Virus record (IMG/VR): IMGVR_UViG_3300045286_000013
Span: 1-25,992 of that record
DNA: 25,992 nt
DNA from: a virus
Strand: one strand, 5' to 3'
In this document: positions 7,607 through 15,874 of the stretch, in pieces
How positions within the stretch are numbered: the stretch's first letter is position 1
Layout of the letters: each line of letters opens with the position of its first letter
The notes under the pieces: generated by a model
Databases searched by the model: none
What the model was told of the DNA's origin: nothing
What the model saw: the letters and a program-made list of their open reading frames with translations, nothing else
Position numbers and translations under genes: made by a program

Positions 7607-7824
7607 AGCGTCTATATCATCCTGACCACGGGTTCACTCACGTCTATAATCCGACGGAAGAGACTTGGCACCGTTCGAGGGGCTGGGTGGACGAGTCCCA
7701 TGCTCCCAAGAAAAAGGGCGTCGCCCCGATCCCGGTGGCTGAAGTCATCGAAGAAGTGGAAATCCCTACAATGGGTGAACCTGCGGAGATTCCCGCTTCG
7801 CCCAAAGGCTGGAAGAAACGCTAA
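7603..7824 (+). CDS. Small phage protein, function unknown
   Basis: The 73-residue product starts by ATGA overlap with the preceding gene and ends directly against the next start (TAA then ATG). The N-terminal half contains several aromatic and His residues (LYHPDHGFTHVYNPTEETWHR). The second half is acidic and Pro rich (IEEVEIPTMGEPAEIP), then basic (KGWKKR). Small proteins of this kind with a YHP/DHG start are common between head genes of phages. No function can be assigned from sequence; coupling to its neighbours and normal codon use support that it is a real gene. Confidence 0.65.
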   Translation: MKRLYHPDHGFTHVYNPTEETWHRSRGWVDESHAPKKKGVAPIPVAEVIEEVEIPTMGEPAEIPASPKGWKKR

Positions 7825-8535
7825 ATGCCTGTCAGCGCCCTAGACCTCATCGAATCGGCGCTAGGACGCATTCAGGTTCTAGCGGCAGGGGAAACCGTCG
7901 CGGCGGAAGACGCGGCGACCTGTCTTGCCCGTCTCAATTCCCTGGTGAGTGCCTGGGAAGCGGAGGGCATGTTTGCCTACACGATTACCGAAACGGTGTT
8001 TACCCTTCCGGCCAATACCACGACGATGACCATTGGGCCGCTGCAACAGGTGGACCTGATGAGGCCCATCAAGGTCCTTTTGGGGTCGTTCACGCGGATC
8101 AACAACGTCGATTACAGACTGAATCCAGCAACTCAGACCGAATACAACCTGATCGGCCTGAAGTCGGCTTACAACGCCCTAGCTCCGTCCATCGTCTATT
8201 ACGACGGGGAAACCCCTACGGGTAATCTCTACTTCTGGCCCCCGGTGGGTGGAGACGTCGAGGTTCACCTGATGACCCCGGAAGAGGGCGGCAGAGCGGA
8301 AGACCTCTATACCTCCTACCTCTTCCCGGACGGATACCAAAGGGCTATCGAGTTGGCGTTGGCGATAGATATTGCCCCTGACTTCTCGATCACGCCGAGT
8401 CCGTACCTGCTCCAGCAAGCCGCCACCGCTCAGAGGGCCGTCAAACGTCAGAACCAGAGGGTTCCTGAGTTGGACATGGCCTACCCGAGCGACACCAAAC
8501 ACAGCAGCGTCTACGATCTTCTGTCGGGGGGGTAA
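7825..8535 (+). CDS. Head completion / tail accessory factor, P22 gp4-like
   Basis: The 236-residue protein begins with a helical N terminus (ALDLIESALGRIQVLAAGE) followed by CLARLNSLVSAWEAEGM, the conserved start of the P22 gp4-type adaptor family that binds the portal after packaging. The rest alternates strands and loops (FTLPANTTTMTIGP, NLYFWPPVGGDVEVHLM) and ends with a long helix, AIELALAIDIAP onward, and VPELDMAYP. It is longer than P22 gp4 (about 166 residues), with extra sequence in the beta part. The order coat, gp4-like, gp10-like agrees with P22. It should act as the first portal-closing ring. Confidence 0.82.
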   Translation: MPVSALDLIESALGRIQVLAAGETVAAEDAATCLARLNSLVSAWEAEGMFAYTITETVFTLPANTTTMTIGPLQQVDLMRPIKVLLGSFTRINNVDYRLNPATQTEYNLIGLKSAYNALAPSIVYYDGETPTGNLYFWPPVGGDVEVHLMTPEEGGRAEDLYTSYLFPDGYQRAIELALAIDIAPDFSITPSPYLLQQAATAQRAVKRQNQRVPELDMAYPSDTKHSSVYDLLSGG

Positions 8536-9924
8536 GTGAAGCCGATCCCGTTCATTGGGGACGCCTACTCAGCCAGAAGCCCGAATTTCGCATCTAGCCG
8601 GTGTATCAACTGGATGCTGGAAGGAGGATCTGGCAAGGACCAGGCCTATCTCGTTGGGACGCCTGGACTCACTGCCCCGTGGTTAACCCTAACGGGCGGC
8701 GGGATGAGGGGTATGTATCTAGTGGACGCCTCTACCGCCGTGATGGTCTGCGGTCCAAAGGTCTTCAAAGTGACCTTAGGAGGGGCAACTACGCAGATCG
8801 GTACGGTTCCTGACGATGCCACCCCTGTTCACATGGCTTGGAACGGCCAGAGGATGCTCATCGCCAGTTCTGGGTCGTGCTGGGGAGTAACGCTAGATGG
8901 TACGGTAAGCACCTTCGTCCGAGACAACATCGGCATGGTGGATACGATCGGATCGTATTTCATCCTGTCCAGGAACGACGAAAACCGCTTTTTCTACATG
9001 TTCGAATCGGACGGGTTTATCCTGGATGAGTTGAACATCGAGCAGACCAATAGTGCCAGTGACGTCCTGGTTGGATGTAGGACTTCGCGCCGGACGGCGT
9101 ACTTCTTTGGCACCAAGTCTATTGAGCCTTGGTATCTGACGGATAACGTCGATTCTCCGTTCAACCGGATCGACGGCGGTGTCTTTGAAGTCGGCACTAT
9201 TGCCAAGCACTCGATTGCGGAATTGGATGCGATCTTCTTCCTTGGCGGCGATGAGAGCGGAGTCGGGGCAGTCTGGACCCTGGAAGGCGGTTCACCGAAG
9301 CGTATCTCTACCCCAGCGATCGAGTTTGCCATCAACAAATGGCCCACGATCAGTGATGCCGAAGCGTTCACTTACTCTCAGGAAGGGCACGCTTTCTACG
9401 TACTTTCGTCCAACTCAGGGAATGAAACATGGGTGTACGACATTACGACCGGGAAGTGGCATCAACGGGCCTGGTTGCACCCGTCAGGAGAGTTGAGACG
9501 CATCCGCCCAAGGTGCCATCTCTACTTTGCGGGCAAACACCTGGTCGGGGATTGGGAGAACGGGAACGTCTACCAATACGACCTGAACACGTACTCGGAC
9601 AACGGCAACCCGATGCCCAGTATCCGGGCGTTCCCGTGCATGTTTGCCGGATTCGAGCAGATCAAGACGATGACGGTGCAACTTGACATGGATACGGGTT
9701 TCGGAACGACTACCGGTCAGGGTGAAGAGCCGCAGGCCATGCTCCGCTGGTCCCGAGACGGAGGAATGACGTGGAGCAATGCGCTCTGGCGGTCATTCGG
9801 TCGGATCGGGGAGTACAGCACGCGCTGTATCTGGAACCGGGTAGGAGGCGGTCTGAGGGTGGTCTTTGAAGTGACGATCACGGACCCCGTGCGAAGGAAC
9901 ATCACCGGAGCGTTTGCCCAGTAA
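8536..9924 (+). CDS. Packaged DNA stabilisation protein, P22 gp10-like
   Basis: A GTG start lies immediately after the upstream TAA. The 462-residue product is close to P22 gp10 (about 472). The N terminus IPFIGDAYSARSPNFASSRCINWMLE with GTPGL soon after is a signature of this phage stabilisation family. The body contains repeated beta-blade-like segments with GYF/AYFFGTKSIEPWYLTD, FFLGGDESG, WVYDITTGKWHQRAW and YQYDLNTYSDNG, consistent with the beta-propeller fold expected for the hub below the portal. The C terminus (MLRWSRDGGMTWSN) also fits. It would cap the gp4-like ring and provide the site for the needle and fibres. Confidence 0.88.
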   Translation: MKPIPFIGDAYSARSPNFASSRCINWMLEGGSGKDQAYLVGTPGLTAPWLTLTGGGMRGMYLVDASTAVMVCGPKVFKVTLGGATTQIGTVPDDATPVHMAWNGQRMLIASSGSCWGVTLDGTVSTFVRDNIGMVDTIGSYFILSRNDENRFFYMFESDGFILDELNIEQTNSASDVLVGCRTSRRTAYFFGTKSIEPWYLTDNVDSPFNRIDGGVFEVGTIAKHSIAELDAIFFLGGDESGVGAVWTLEGGSPKRISTPAIEFAINKWPTISDAEAFTYSQEGHAFYVLSSNSGNETWVYDITTGKWHQRAWLHPSGELRRIRPRCHLYFAGKHLVGDWENGNVYQYDLNTYSDNGNPMPSIRAFPCMFAGFEQIKTMTVQLDMDTGFGTTTGQGEEPQAMLRWSRDGGMTWSNALWRSFGRIGEYSTRCIWNRVGGGLRVVFEVTITDPVRRNITGAFAQ

Positions 9925-10439
9925 TGGCTGTCCGCGTCCGTCTCTTCCCCCCTAACGTCCCCTTCGTGGACGCTAATGGATCTCCGACCCAGTTGGCGGA
10001 GGGCTGGATGCGGGCTATTGCTCTGTTCTGTGGAGCGGCCCAGGGAACGATCCCGGCTGGCAGTCTAGGGGGTGGCGGAAGCGCTACTACGTTCCTGCGG
10101 GACGACGGGACCTTTGCCGTACCTGATTACCCGGTTGGGGCCAATCCATCAGCGAAGGTAGGCACTTCGCAGGTCAATGGAACCGCAGCGACTTTCATGC
10201 GCAGCGATGCTGCTCCAGCGCTCGACCTGACGCTGAACTACACCTTTACAGGGGATGTTGCGACCAACAAGTTCGGGTGTAATGGAAAGACTCCCCAAGG
10301 AGCCTACACCGTCAACGCAGCGGTGGCCGGGGCGGCTGGTGGCGCCTATACGGGCACCGAGCAGACCATGATTAACGACCTTCAAGCTCTGGTGAACCAG
10401 ATGCGATCTGCTCTCATTGCCAATGGTATAGCGGTATGA
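9924..10439 (+). CDS. Tail protein in the needle position, fibre-like
   Basis: The 171-residue protein starts by TAATG overlap with the gp10-like gene, where P22 has its tail needle gene. It does not have the long trimeric coiled coil of a needle. Instead it has two copies of a phage-fibre motif, SATTFLRDDGTFAVP (about 51-65) and TAATFMRSDAAPALD, and a C-terminal module FGCNGKTPQGAY followed by a helix MINDLQALVNQMRSALIANGI. That module resembles the FYGxTP module of the genes at 5355 and 5611. A closure, knob or short-fibre role is likely; needle function is inferred from order only. Confidence 0.7.
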   Translation: MAVRVRLFPPNVPFVDANGSPTQLAEGWMRAIALFCGAAQGTIPAGSLGGGGSATTFLRDDGTFAVPDYPVGANPSAKVGTSQVNGTAATFMRSDAAPALDLTLNYTFTGDVATNKFGCNGKTPQGAYTVNAAVAGAAGGAYTGTEQTMINDLQALVNQMRSALIANGIAV

Positions 10440-10723
10440 CATACAAAGTACCCGTCGTCGAAAGAGAGGATTACACGATCTACTTTCAGGATCTAAACGG
10501 GGAAACGTGGGTTCATTGCGACGTAAGACATTGGTCTCCGACAGCGGCAAAGTCTATAAAGCGCGATGCTGATGCGCTGAAGAAGATTGTTAGTGGTCCT
10601 GTTTATGCACTGAACGAACCCAAAGGGTGCAAGAAGCACATCAAATTCTTGAAGATGTTGGGCTTTAGATTCCTTGGTGAGTTGTCGAGCAACGCAGGAA
10701 TACAATACGTGTATACGAGGTAA
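10436..10723 (+). CDS. Small acetyltransferase-like phage protein
   Basis: This 95-residue protein overlaps the previous gene by ATGA. It has an N-terminal strand region (YTIYFQDLNGETWVHCDV), a helix with many Lys residues, and a C-terminal segment HIKFLKMLGFRFLGELSS that resembles the last helix and strand of GNAT acetyltransferases. It is too short for a full GNAT domain and lacks the acetyl-CoA P-loop. Similar short proteins occur near ejection protein genes in podoviruses, some grouped with the DUF2833/T7 gp13 type internal virion proteins; assignment here is tentative. The gene is more A+T rich than its neighbours, suggesting separate transfer. Confidence 0.6.
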   Translation: MTYKVPVVEREDYTIYFQDLNGETWVHCDVRHWSPTAAKSIKRDADALKKIVSGPVYALNEPKGCKKHIKFLKMLGFRFLGELSSNAGIQYVYTR

Positions 10724-10726
10724 ATC

Positions 10727-11428
10727 ATGGGACTTGACCCCTTAACGCTAGGTATTGCTGGTATTGCTGGCAATTTGATCGGGTCGTCCATGCAGGCCGA
10801 CGCGATGAGTTCGGCTGCGGATCAGCAGTCACAGGCAGCCAAGGACGCTAATGCCCTCCAAAAGTACCAATACGACACGACCCGCCAGGATACGGCACCG
10901 TGGCGTCAGGCAGGTCAAGCGGCGCTAGAGAAACTAACCGGGATCATCAATCAGGGACCGTACAAGTTCCAGCCTGGAGACTTGACGCAAGACCCCGGAT
11001 ACCAGTTCCGTCAACAACAAGGGCAACGGGCAGTTGACGTCTTTGGCGCCAACCACGGCTACGGTGGCGGGGCTTTGAAATCTGCGGCCAGATTCAACTC
11101 CGGCCTGGCGAGTCAGGAGTACCAAAGCGCATTCGACCGAGCGATGGCCGAGAGGAACGCAACGCTGGACCCGATCTATCGTCAGGCTGGGTTCGGTCCT
11201 GCTGCACTGCAACAGACGATTGGTGCGGGCCAGAACTACGCCAACCAAGCCGGAAGCAACATGCTCGGAGCAGCAAACGCTGGAGCGGCGTCTACAGTGG
11301 CGCAAGGCAACATCTGGGGCAACGCGCTTAATCAAGGCATCGCCCAGATTGGACGCCTTCCTATTGGTACGCCTGACCCTTGGTTGAGAGGATTTGGCGG
11401 TACGCCTAGCGACCCTTGGTACGGATGA
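10727..11428 (+). CDS. DNA ejection protein, P22 gp7-like
   Basis: The 233-residue product matches P22 gp7 in size (229) and place. It starts with a hydrophobic Gly/Ala segment, PLTLGIAGIAGNLIGSSM (residues 4-21), typical of ejection proteins that form a membrane channel. A Gln/Ala-rich helix follows, then PWRQAGQAALEKLTGI and GYQFRQQQGQRAVD, which are hallmarks of the phage DNA transfer protein family (DPGYQFR). The C-terminal half is Ala, Gly, Gln and Asn rich. It would be packaged in the head and leave before or with the DNA. It starts 4 bases after the preceding stop and is followed by the two larger ejection proteins. Confidence 0.85.
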   Translation: MGLDPLTLGIAGIAGNLIGSSMQADAMSSAADQQSQAAKDANALQKYQYDTTRQDTAPWRQAGQAALEKLTGIINQGPYKFQPGDLTQDPGYQFRQQQGQRAVDVFGANHGYGGGALKSAARFNSGLASQEYQSAFDRAMAERNATLDPIYRQAGFGPAALQQTIGAGQNYANQAGSNMLGAANAGAASTVAQGNIWGNALNQGIAQIGRLPIGTPDPWLRGFGGTPSDPWYG

Positions 11429-11436
11429 GGTAGATC

Positions 11437-13266
11437 ATGCCCATTGATATCAGCATGTATAGCACTCCTCCTGTGAGGAGTGTGCTGGACTACCAGAACG
11501 ATTACCTCAAGAACGATCTGGGTCGGCAGACGTTGCAGGCAAACGCTCTTGCTTTTCAGCAAGCGCAGCAAGCCAATGCGCGTCAGATGGCCGTGCAGAA
11601 CCTGCTACAGCAAGGTCTAGATCCCAATAACCCAGCACATCAGCAGCAGATCATGGCTGCTGGCGGTCCTGAGGCTATAAAGTTCCTAGACACCTTCGCA
11701 CAGACGAAACAGAGGTTATCTCAGTCGAAGGTCGAAGACATTACCGCCGATGAGAAGAAGTACAACCTTGGAATTTCCAAGATCAACCAAGCACACAAGG
11801 AAATTACGAGCGCGTCGAGTCCTCTTGATATCGTTGACATTATTTCCAGGTATCGCAAGCAGGGTGATCTTCCTGATGATGTGGCGATGACTTTGTTGAA
11901 TGGTCTTGGTCAAGCTGCACAAAAAGGCCCAGAAGGAATCAAACAGTACCAAGACAGGGTTGGTCAATGGTTGATTGCCGAGAAGGACAAACGTGAACTT
12001 GATCGGCAGAATAGACAACTCGCCGCAGAGAATGCTAACAGGCCGCTAGTTCAAGATAGCAGTGGAAATTGGGTAATCAATCAGAAGTGGGTGACGGCTA
12101 AACAACTTACCACGCCACCCCAAGCTCTAGCGACGGATCAGGGCGTCATTACCGTCCAGCCGTATAGTGGTGCAGCGCGTCCTGCCTATTGGGAAAGTGC
12201 GGGTCAACCTCCACCGGCGGCGGGAGGAACCCCGCCGCCATCGCCACAAGTAGCAGCCGACCAAGCCGCATTCAACGCACGCCCCGAAGCACAGAGTGCG
12301 ATCGTTGGTAATGCTAGGACGCCTAGCTCTATCGAAGAGCAGATAAGGATCATCAGTGGAGAAATTCCTAAGATGAATCCTGACGAGCAACAAGCAGCAT
12401 TACGTGAGATCAGTCGGTTAAGGGCGCAACGGGAGCAACTTGGAACGGCTCCATCGGCTCCCACAATGGGGGCGCCGGCGCAGGCTGCTCCACCAACTTC
12501 ATCCCTAGCGGCTGGCAGGTATCCTCAAGCATTGCCTGGTGCAGTAGGGCCGAAGCCGGTAGCAGTTGAACCGATGCAGATGGTTGATCCAGAAGATGCT
12601 ACTAAGTTGATATGGGTTAACAGGAATCTACTTTCGACAAAGGATAGATCCCAGTATTACCTTGGTGATGTAGGAAAGACGCCAGAAGCGTTAGCTAAAC
12701 AGACTCAGGCGCAGGCTGGACTCGATTCAGCATTGAACATCATCAACAGGCTCAAGTCTGCCTACACCGTATTGCAGGGAAGCAAGGGAATCACAGATCC
12801 AAATCAGACGACGCTAGAAAATTCCCTAGCGTTTGTTCGGTCATCTGCGCCAGGCCAACTTGCCGGAAGCATTATTGGATCACCTGAGCAGAGTGCTCGT
12901 AACCTCATCAACGCGGAACGTCCGTTGGTACTCGGGCAGATCAAGTCTGCATTTGGTACGGGCACCCGTGAAATGGACAGTAATGCCGACATGAAGCGTT
13001 GGATGAGCACACTAGGTGATCCGACGAAGGATATCAAGTCAACGTTGGAAGCATTGAATGGGTTTGAAGAAGCGTTGCGGAAACGTGCCCAGACCAAAGA
13101 AAATTTGGATGCGGAAGCTGCCAGGCAGCGTGGAAAGTCTACTAGTGGTACGTCCGAGGCAACGCCAGCGACAACTAGATATTCCGTCACGACGCCTGAT
13201 GGAAACACGCATACGTTTCCGACACCAGAAGCTCTAGCAGCATTCAAGAAAGCGGCAGGTTTGTAA
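11437..13266 (+). CDS. Large ejection protein, P22 gp20 position
   Basis: The 609-residue protein has a long Gln/Ala/Asn-rich helical N-terminal third (LAFQQAQQANARQMAVQNLLQ and similar), a Pro-rich linker around residues 250-390 (PPPAAGGTPPPSP, APAQAAPPTS), then another helical part. It ends with YSVTTPDGNTHTFPTPEALAAFKK, a short motif that recurs at the ends of phage ejection proteins. There is no enzymatic motif. The order gp7-like, this gene, then the 548-residue gene is the P22 ejection cluster order. The start at ATG 11437 follows GAGGTAGATC, a good ribosome-binding site. Confidence 0.75.
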   Translation: MPIDISMYSTPPVRSVLDYQNDYLKNDLGRQTLQANALAFQQAQQANARQMAVQNLLQQGLDPNNPAHQQQIMAAGGPEAIKFLDTFAQTKQRLSQSKVEDITADEKKYNLGISKINQAHKEITSASSPLDIVDIISRYRKQGDLPDDVAMTLLNGLGQAAQKGPEGIKQYQDRVGQWLIAEKDKRELDRQNRQLAAENANRPLVQDSSGNWVINQKWVTAKQLTTPPQALATDQGVITVQPYSGAARPAYWESAGQPPPAAGGTPPPSPQVAADQAAFNARPEAQSAIVGNARTPSSIEEQIRIISGEIPKMNPDEQQAALREISRLRAQREQLGTAPSAPTMGAPAQAAPPTSSLAAGRYPQALPGAVGPKPVAVEPMQMVDPEDATKLIWVNRNLLSTKDRSQYYLGDVGKTPEALAKQTQAQAGLDSALNIINRLKSAYTVLQGSKGITDPNQTTLENSLAFVRSSAPGQLAGSIIGSPEQSARNLINAERPLVLGQIKSAFGTGTREMDSNADMKRWMSTLGDPTKDIKSTLEALNGFEEALRKRAQTKENLDAEAARQRGKSTSGTSEATPATTRYSVTTPDGNTHTFPTPEALAAFKKAAGL

Positions 13267-14913
13267 GTGGACTACGAAGCACTTGCCAAGCAATACGGTG
13301 GAGAAACCTCGTCCGCGCCCGTAGACTATGAGGCACTGGCGAAGCAATATGGCGGCAAGACGACAGTCACAACCAAGCAAGAGGACAAACTACCTCCTCT
13401 GATGCGCACCATGACCGATCTGGCCTATGGTGGACTGAACACGGCAGGCAACATCGGCGCGACGATCCTAGAGGGCGTCAACAACATCAATCCGTACTCG
13501 GTCTATCGACGGATGACGGGCCAGGATATACCGGGTCCTGTTGTTGATAGGAATGTCCTCAGGGACGCAACTGAGTCGCTAGGCGCAGACCCCAATTCGC
13601 TAGCTTACAAAACGGGTGGCGTGGCGGTAGGTGTAGCCGGAACTGCGGGCATCCCGTTCTCTCGCTTTGTCCCCGGATCGGGGGCAGTGGGCTACGCGAC
13701 AAACGTTGCCAAGAATGCTTTGGCCGGTGGAGCAGCAGCGGGTCTTATCAACCCAGACGAAGCAGCAACCGGGGCACTGGTTGGCGGTGCTATTCCAGCC
13801 GTCGGAACACTTGTCGGTGGTGCAGTTAACAAGTTGAACCGTGGAGTGATCCAGCCGACGATCAATCTCCTGACCGGCGATGCAGGCGCAGTGCGGATTG
13901 CTCGAAATTTTATTGGCGATACAGTTGGAGAGGCAAATATCCCAGCAACAATCCAGGCTGCTCGAAGTGCCAAGCCACAACTTGCTGGGTATCCAATAAC
14001 GACGCCAGAGGCGATGGTGCAGCCGACGGTGAACTTGGCGACGGGCAAGACTGAACAGGCAATGATCCCAGAGGGAACGGCAGTTTCCAGAATCTACGAC
14101 CTAATCGGTAAGCAACCCGGCGGCGCCTCCACCAAGGCATATCAAAGAACTATAGATCAAAAAAACGTGGTTGATCTAGCCTATGCTGCCAGGAAAGCAG
14201 CCGCAGATCCAGCCTACGCCGCGGCCTTTGCTCCGAAGGCTATTGATCTGAGTGCTGGTGGTCCTATAACGTCTGTTGACAAATTGGAGTTAGCGAAGAT
14301 TCTTGAGAATCCTTACATCAAGGAAGTGATGCCTGATGTACAGGACATTGTGAAGACGTTTGGATATACAGCAGAGAATGACACAACTAGGATTCTTGAT
14401 GCCATCAAGAAGGGGCTTGATACAAAACTGAAGAACTCTGAAGGGCTCGCGGTATCAGGTATGCCATCGGCTAGCAAACAAACAATCCTTGCTGTCACTA
14501 AAGTTAAAAATGACTTGGTGAACTGGATAAGCAGCCATAATGACGCATACGCAAAAGCCAATGCGGGTTTCGAGGCTGCTACCAAGCCTATCAATGCCAT
14601 GTTGGAACGTCAGGCACTAGCGAAGAAGCCGCTTCAACCAACAACGATAGGTAGTGCGTCAGACATGACGGGAGATGTGACTCCACAAGTCGCAAACATG
14701 CTATCCAGACCTGTAATGCTGACCAATTTCATCCTTAGAAACCTTGGCAAGCGCGCGAATCCAAAAGTCGAATCTGCCATGATGGAACTGATGCAAGACC
14801 CGTCGAAGTATGCCGACGTCATGTCTACGCTTACCCCGGCAGGGAAGTCACAACTTGCCCAGTTGCTTGCGGCTGCTCGTAACCCACTTGTCGTTGCGGC
14901 GACTGCGCCATGA
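13267..14913 (+). CDS. Ejection protein, P22 gp16 position, with N-terminal tandem repeat
   Basis: A GTG start lies immediately after the upstream TAA. The 548-residue product opens with DYEALAKQYGGETSS and a repeat VDYEALAKQYGGKTT (residues 2-12 and 19-30), a short repeat typical of phage ejection proteins. A Gly/Ala-rich hydrophobic region (about residues 110-190, including GGVAVGVAGTAGIPF and ALVGGAIPAVGTLVGGA) could insert in membranes. The C-terminal two-thirds is helical and Ala/Lys rich, without lysozyme or transglycosylase motifs. It overlaps the first fibre gene by ATGA. It most likely enters the host envelope with the DNA. Confidence 0.75.
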   Translation: MDYEALAKQYGGETSSAPVDYEALAKQYGGKTTVTTKQEDKLPPLMRTMTDLAYGGLNTAGNIGATILEGVNNINPYSVYRRMTGQDIPGPVVDRNVLRDATESLGADPNSLAYKTGGVAVGVAGTAGIPFSRFVPGSGAVGYATNVAKNALAGGAAAGLINPDEAATGALVGGAIPAVGTLVGGAVNKLNRGVIQPTINLLTGDAGAVRIARNFIGDTVGEANIPATIQAARSAKPQLAGYPITTPEAMVQPTVNLATGKTEQAMIPEGTAVSRIYDLIGKQPGGASTKAYQRTIDQKNVVDLAYAARKAAADPAYAAAFAPKAIDLSAGGPITSVDKLELAKILENPYIKEVMPDVQDIVKTFGYTAENDTTRILDAIKKGLDTKLKNSEGLAVSGMPSASKQTILAVTKVKNDLVNWISSHNDAYAKANAGFEAATKPINAMLERQALAKKPLQPTTIGSASDMTGDVTPQVANMLSRPVMLTNFILRNLGKRANPKVESAMMELMQDPSKYADVMSTLTPAGKSQLAQLLAAARNPLVVAATAP

Positions 14914-15863
14914 GCCAAGTCATCCCATCCCCCAAATTCACGGCCTTCGGTCTGGATGCTGATGGTGCGTCTGTGCCGTTAGTGGGCGGGAAGCTCTACA
15001 GCTACATCGCCGGCACGAGCACCCCCAAGGACACCTACACCAGTTCGACCCTTGGTGCGGCCAATGCCAACCCGGTCATTCTGGACACGATGGGGCAGGC
15101 CGACGTCTGGCTGAGTGGCTCGTACAAATTCGTCCTGACCGATGCCAATGACGTCCTGATGTGGACGGTGGATAACGTCCAAGACGTCACCCATGACCAG
15201 ACGTTCACCAATGCGACCTTGGCTGGTACGCTGACGATCACCAATACGACGGTGACATGGAGCGGTAACCCGACGCATACCGGGAACCATACGTTTGCTA
15301 ATAACGTCACCATCAACGGCAACACGATCCTGGGTGACTCGTCGGTAGATTTCCTAACGATCAATCCGGCTACGGTCTATTGGCCGAATAATCCTACCCA
15401 TACTGGAAATCACACCTGGATCGGTACCCAGACTCACAACGCAGCGGTGACGTTTGGTGCGGCGACGTTCTTCAACGTAGTCCCCACGTTCAACGTCAAT
15501 CCTGACGGTCGGGTGATTGGGGATCTCTACACCCCTACCCTGACCGCTGTCAGCAATGTGGACTCACTGTCGTCGGCAAAGGTCTGTCAGTACATCCGTG
15601 TGGGAAAAGTCGTCACGGTGTCGGGTCGGTTCGGCGTAGATACGACCGCCGCGGCCAGTGCCAATACGCGCGTGGACATATCTTTGCCGGTCGCGTCTGA
15701 TCTGGCATCTACGAACCAACTGGCAGGAACAGCAGCATCTTTCGTGGGTGAATTTGCGGCTATCGAAGCCGATATCACCAATAATCGTGCGGCAGTGGAG
15801 TGGCTTTCCAATTCCACGGTATCGCATGATTTCACGTTCACTTTTACCTATGTCGTCTTATGA
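14910..15863 (+). CDS. Tail fibre with P22-tailspike-type head-binding adaptor
   Basis: The 317-residue protein begins with a head-binding adaptor of the type found on podovirus tailspikes: FGLDADGASVPLVGGKLYSY, GTSTPKDTYT, NPVILDTMGQADVWL and YKFVLTDANDVLMWT (residues about 13-88). The middle carries fibre repeats, SGNPTHTGNHTF and PNNPTHTGNHTW, with Asn-ladder strands. The C terminus (residues about 215-317) is a beta-sandwich-like domain with VGKVVTVSGRFGVDT, which resembles phage fibre tip domains. No catalytic motif is visible. It could be a non-enzymatic receptor-binding protein or a connector to which the next protein attaches. Confidence 0.8.
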   Translation: MSQVIPSPKFTAFGLDADGASVPLVGGKLYSYIAGTSTPKDTYTSSTLGAANANPVILDTMGQADVWLSGSYKFVLTDANDVLMWTVDNVQDVTHDQTFTNATLAGTLTITNTTVTWSGNPTHTGNHTFANNVTINGNTILGDSSVDFLTINPATVYWPNNPTHTGNHTWIGTQTHNAAVTFGAATFFNVVPTFNVNPDGRVIGDLYTPTLTAVSNVDSLSSAKVCQYIRVGKVVTVSGRFGVDTTAAASANTRVDISLPVASDLASTNQLAGTAASFVGEFAAIEADITNNRAAVEWLSNSTVSHDFTFTFTYVVL

Positions 15864-15874
15864 ACGGATAACGC

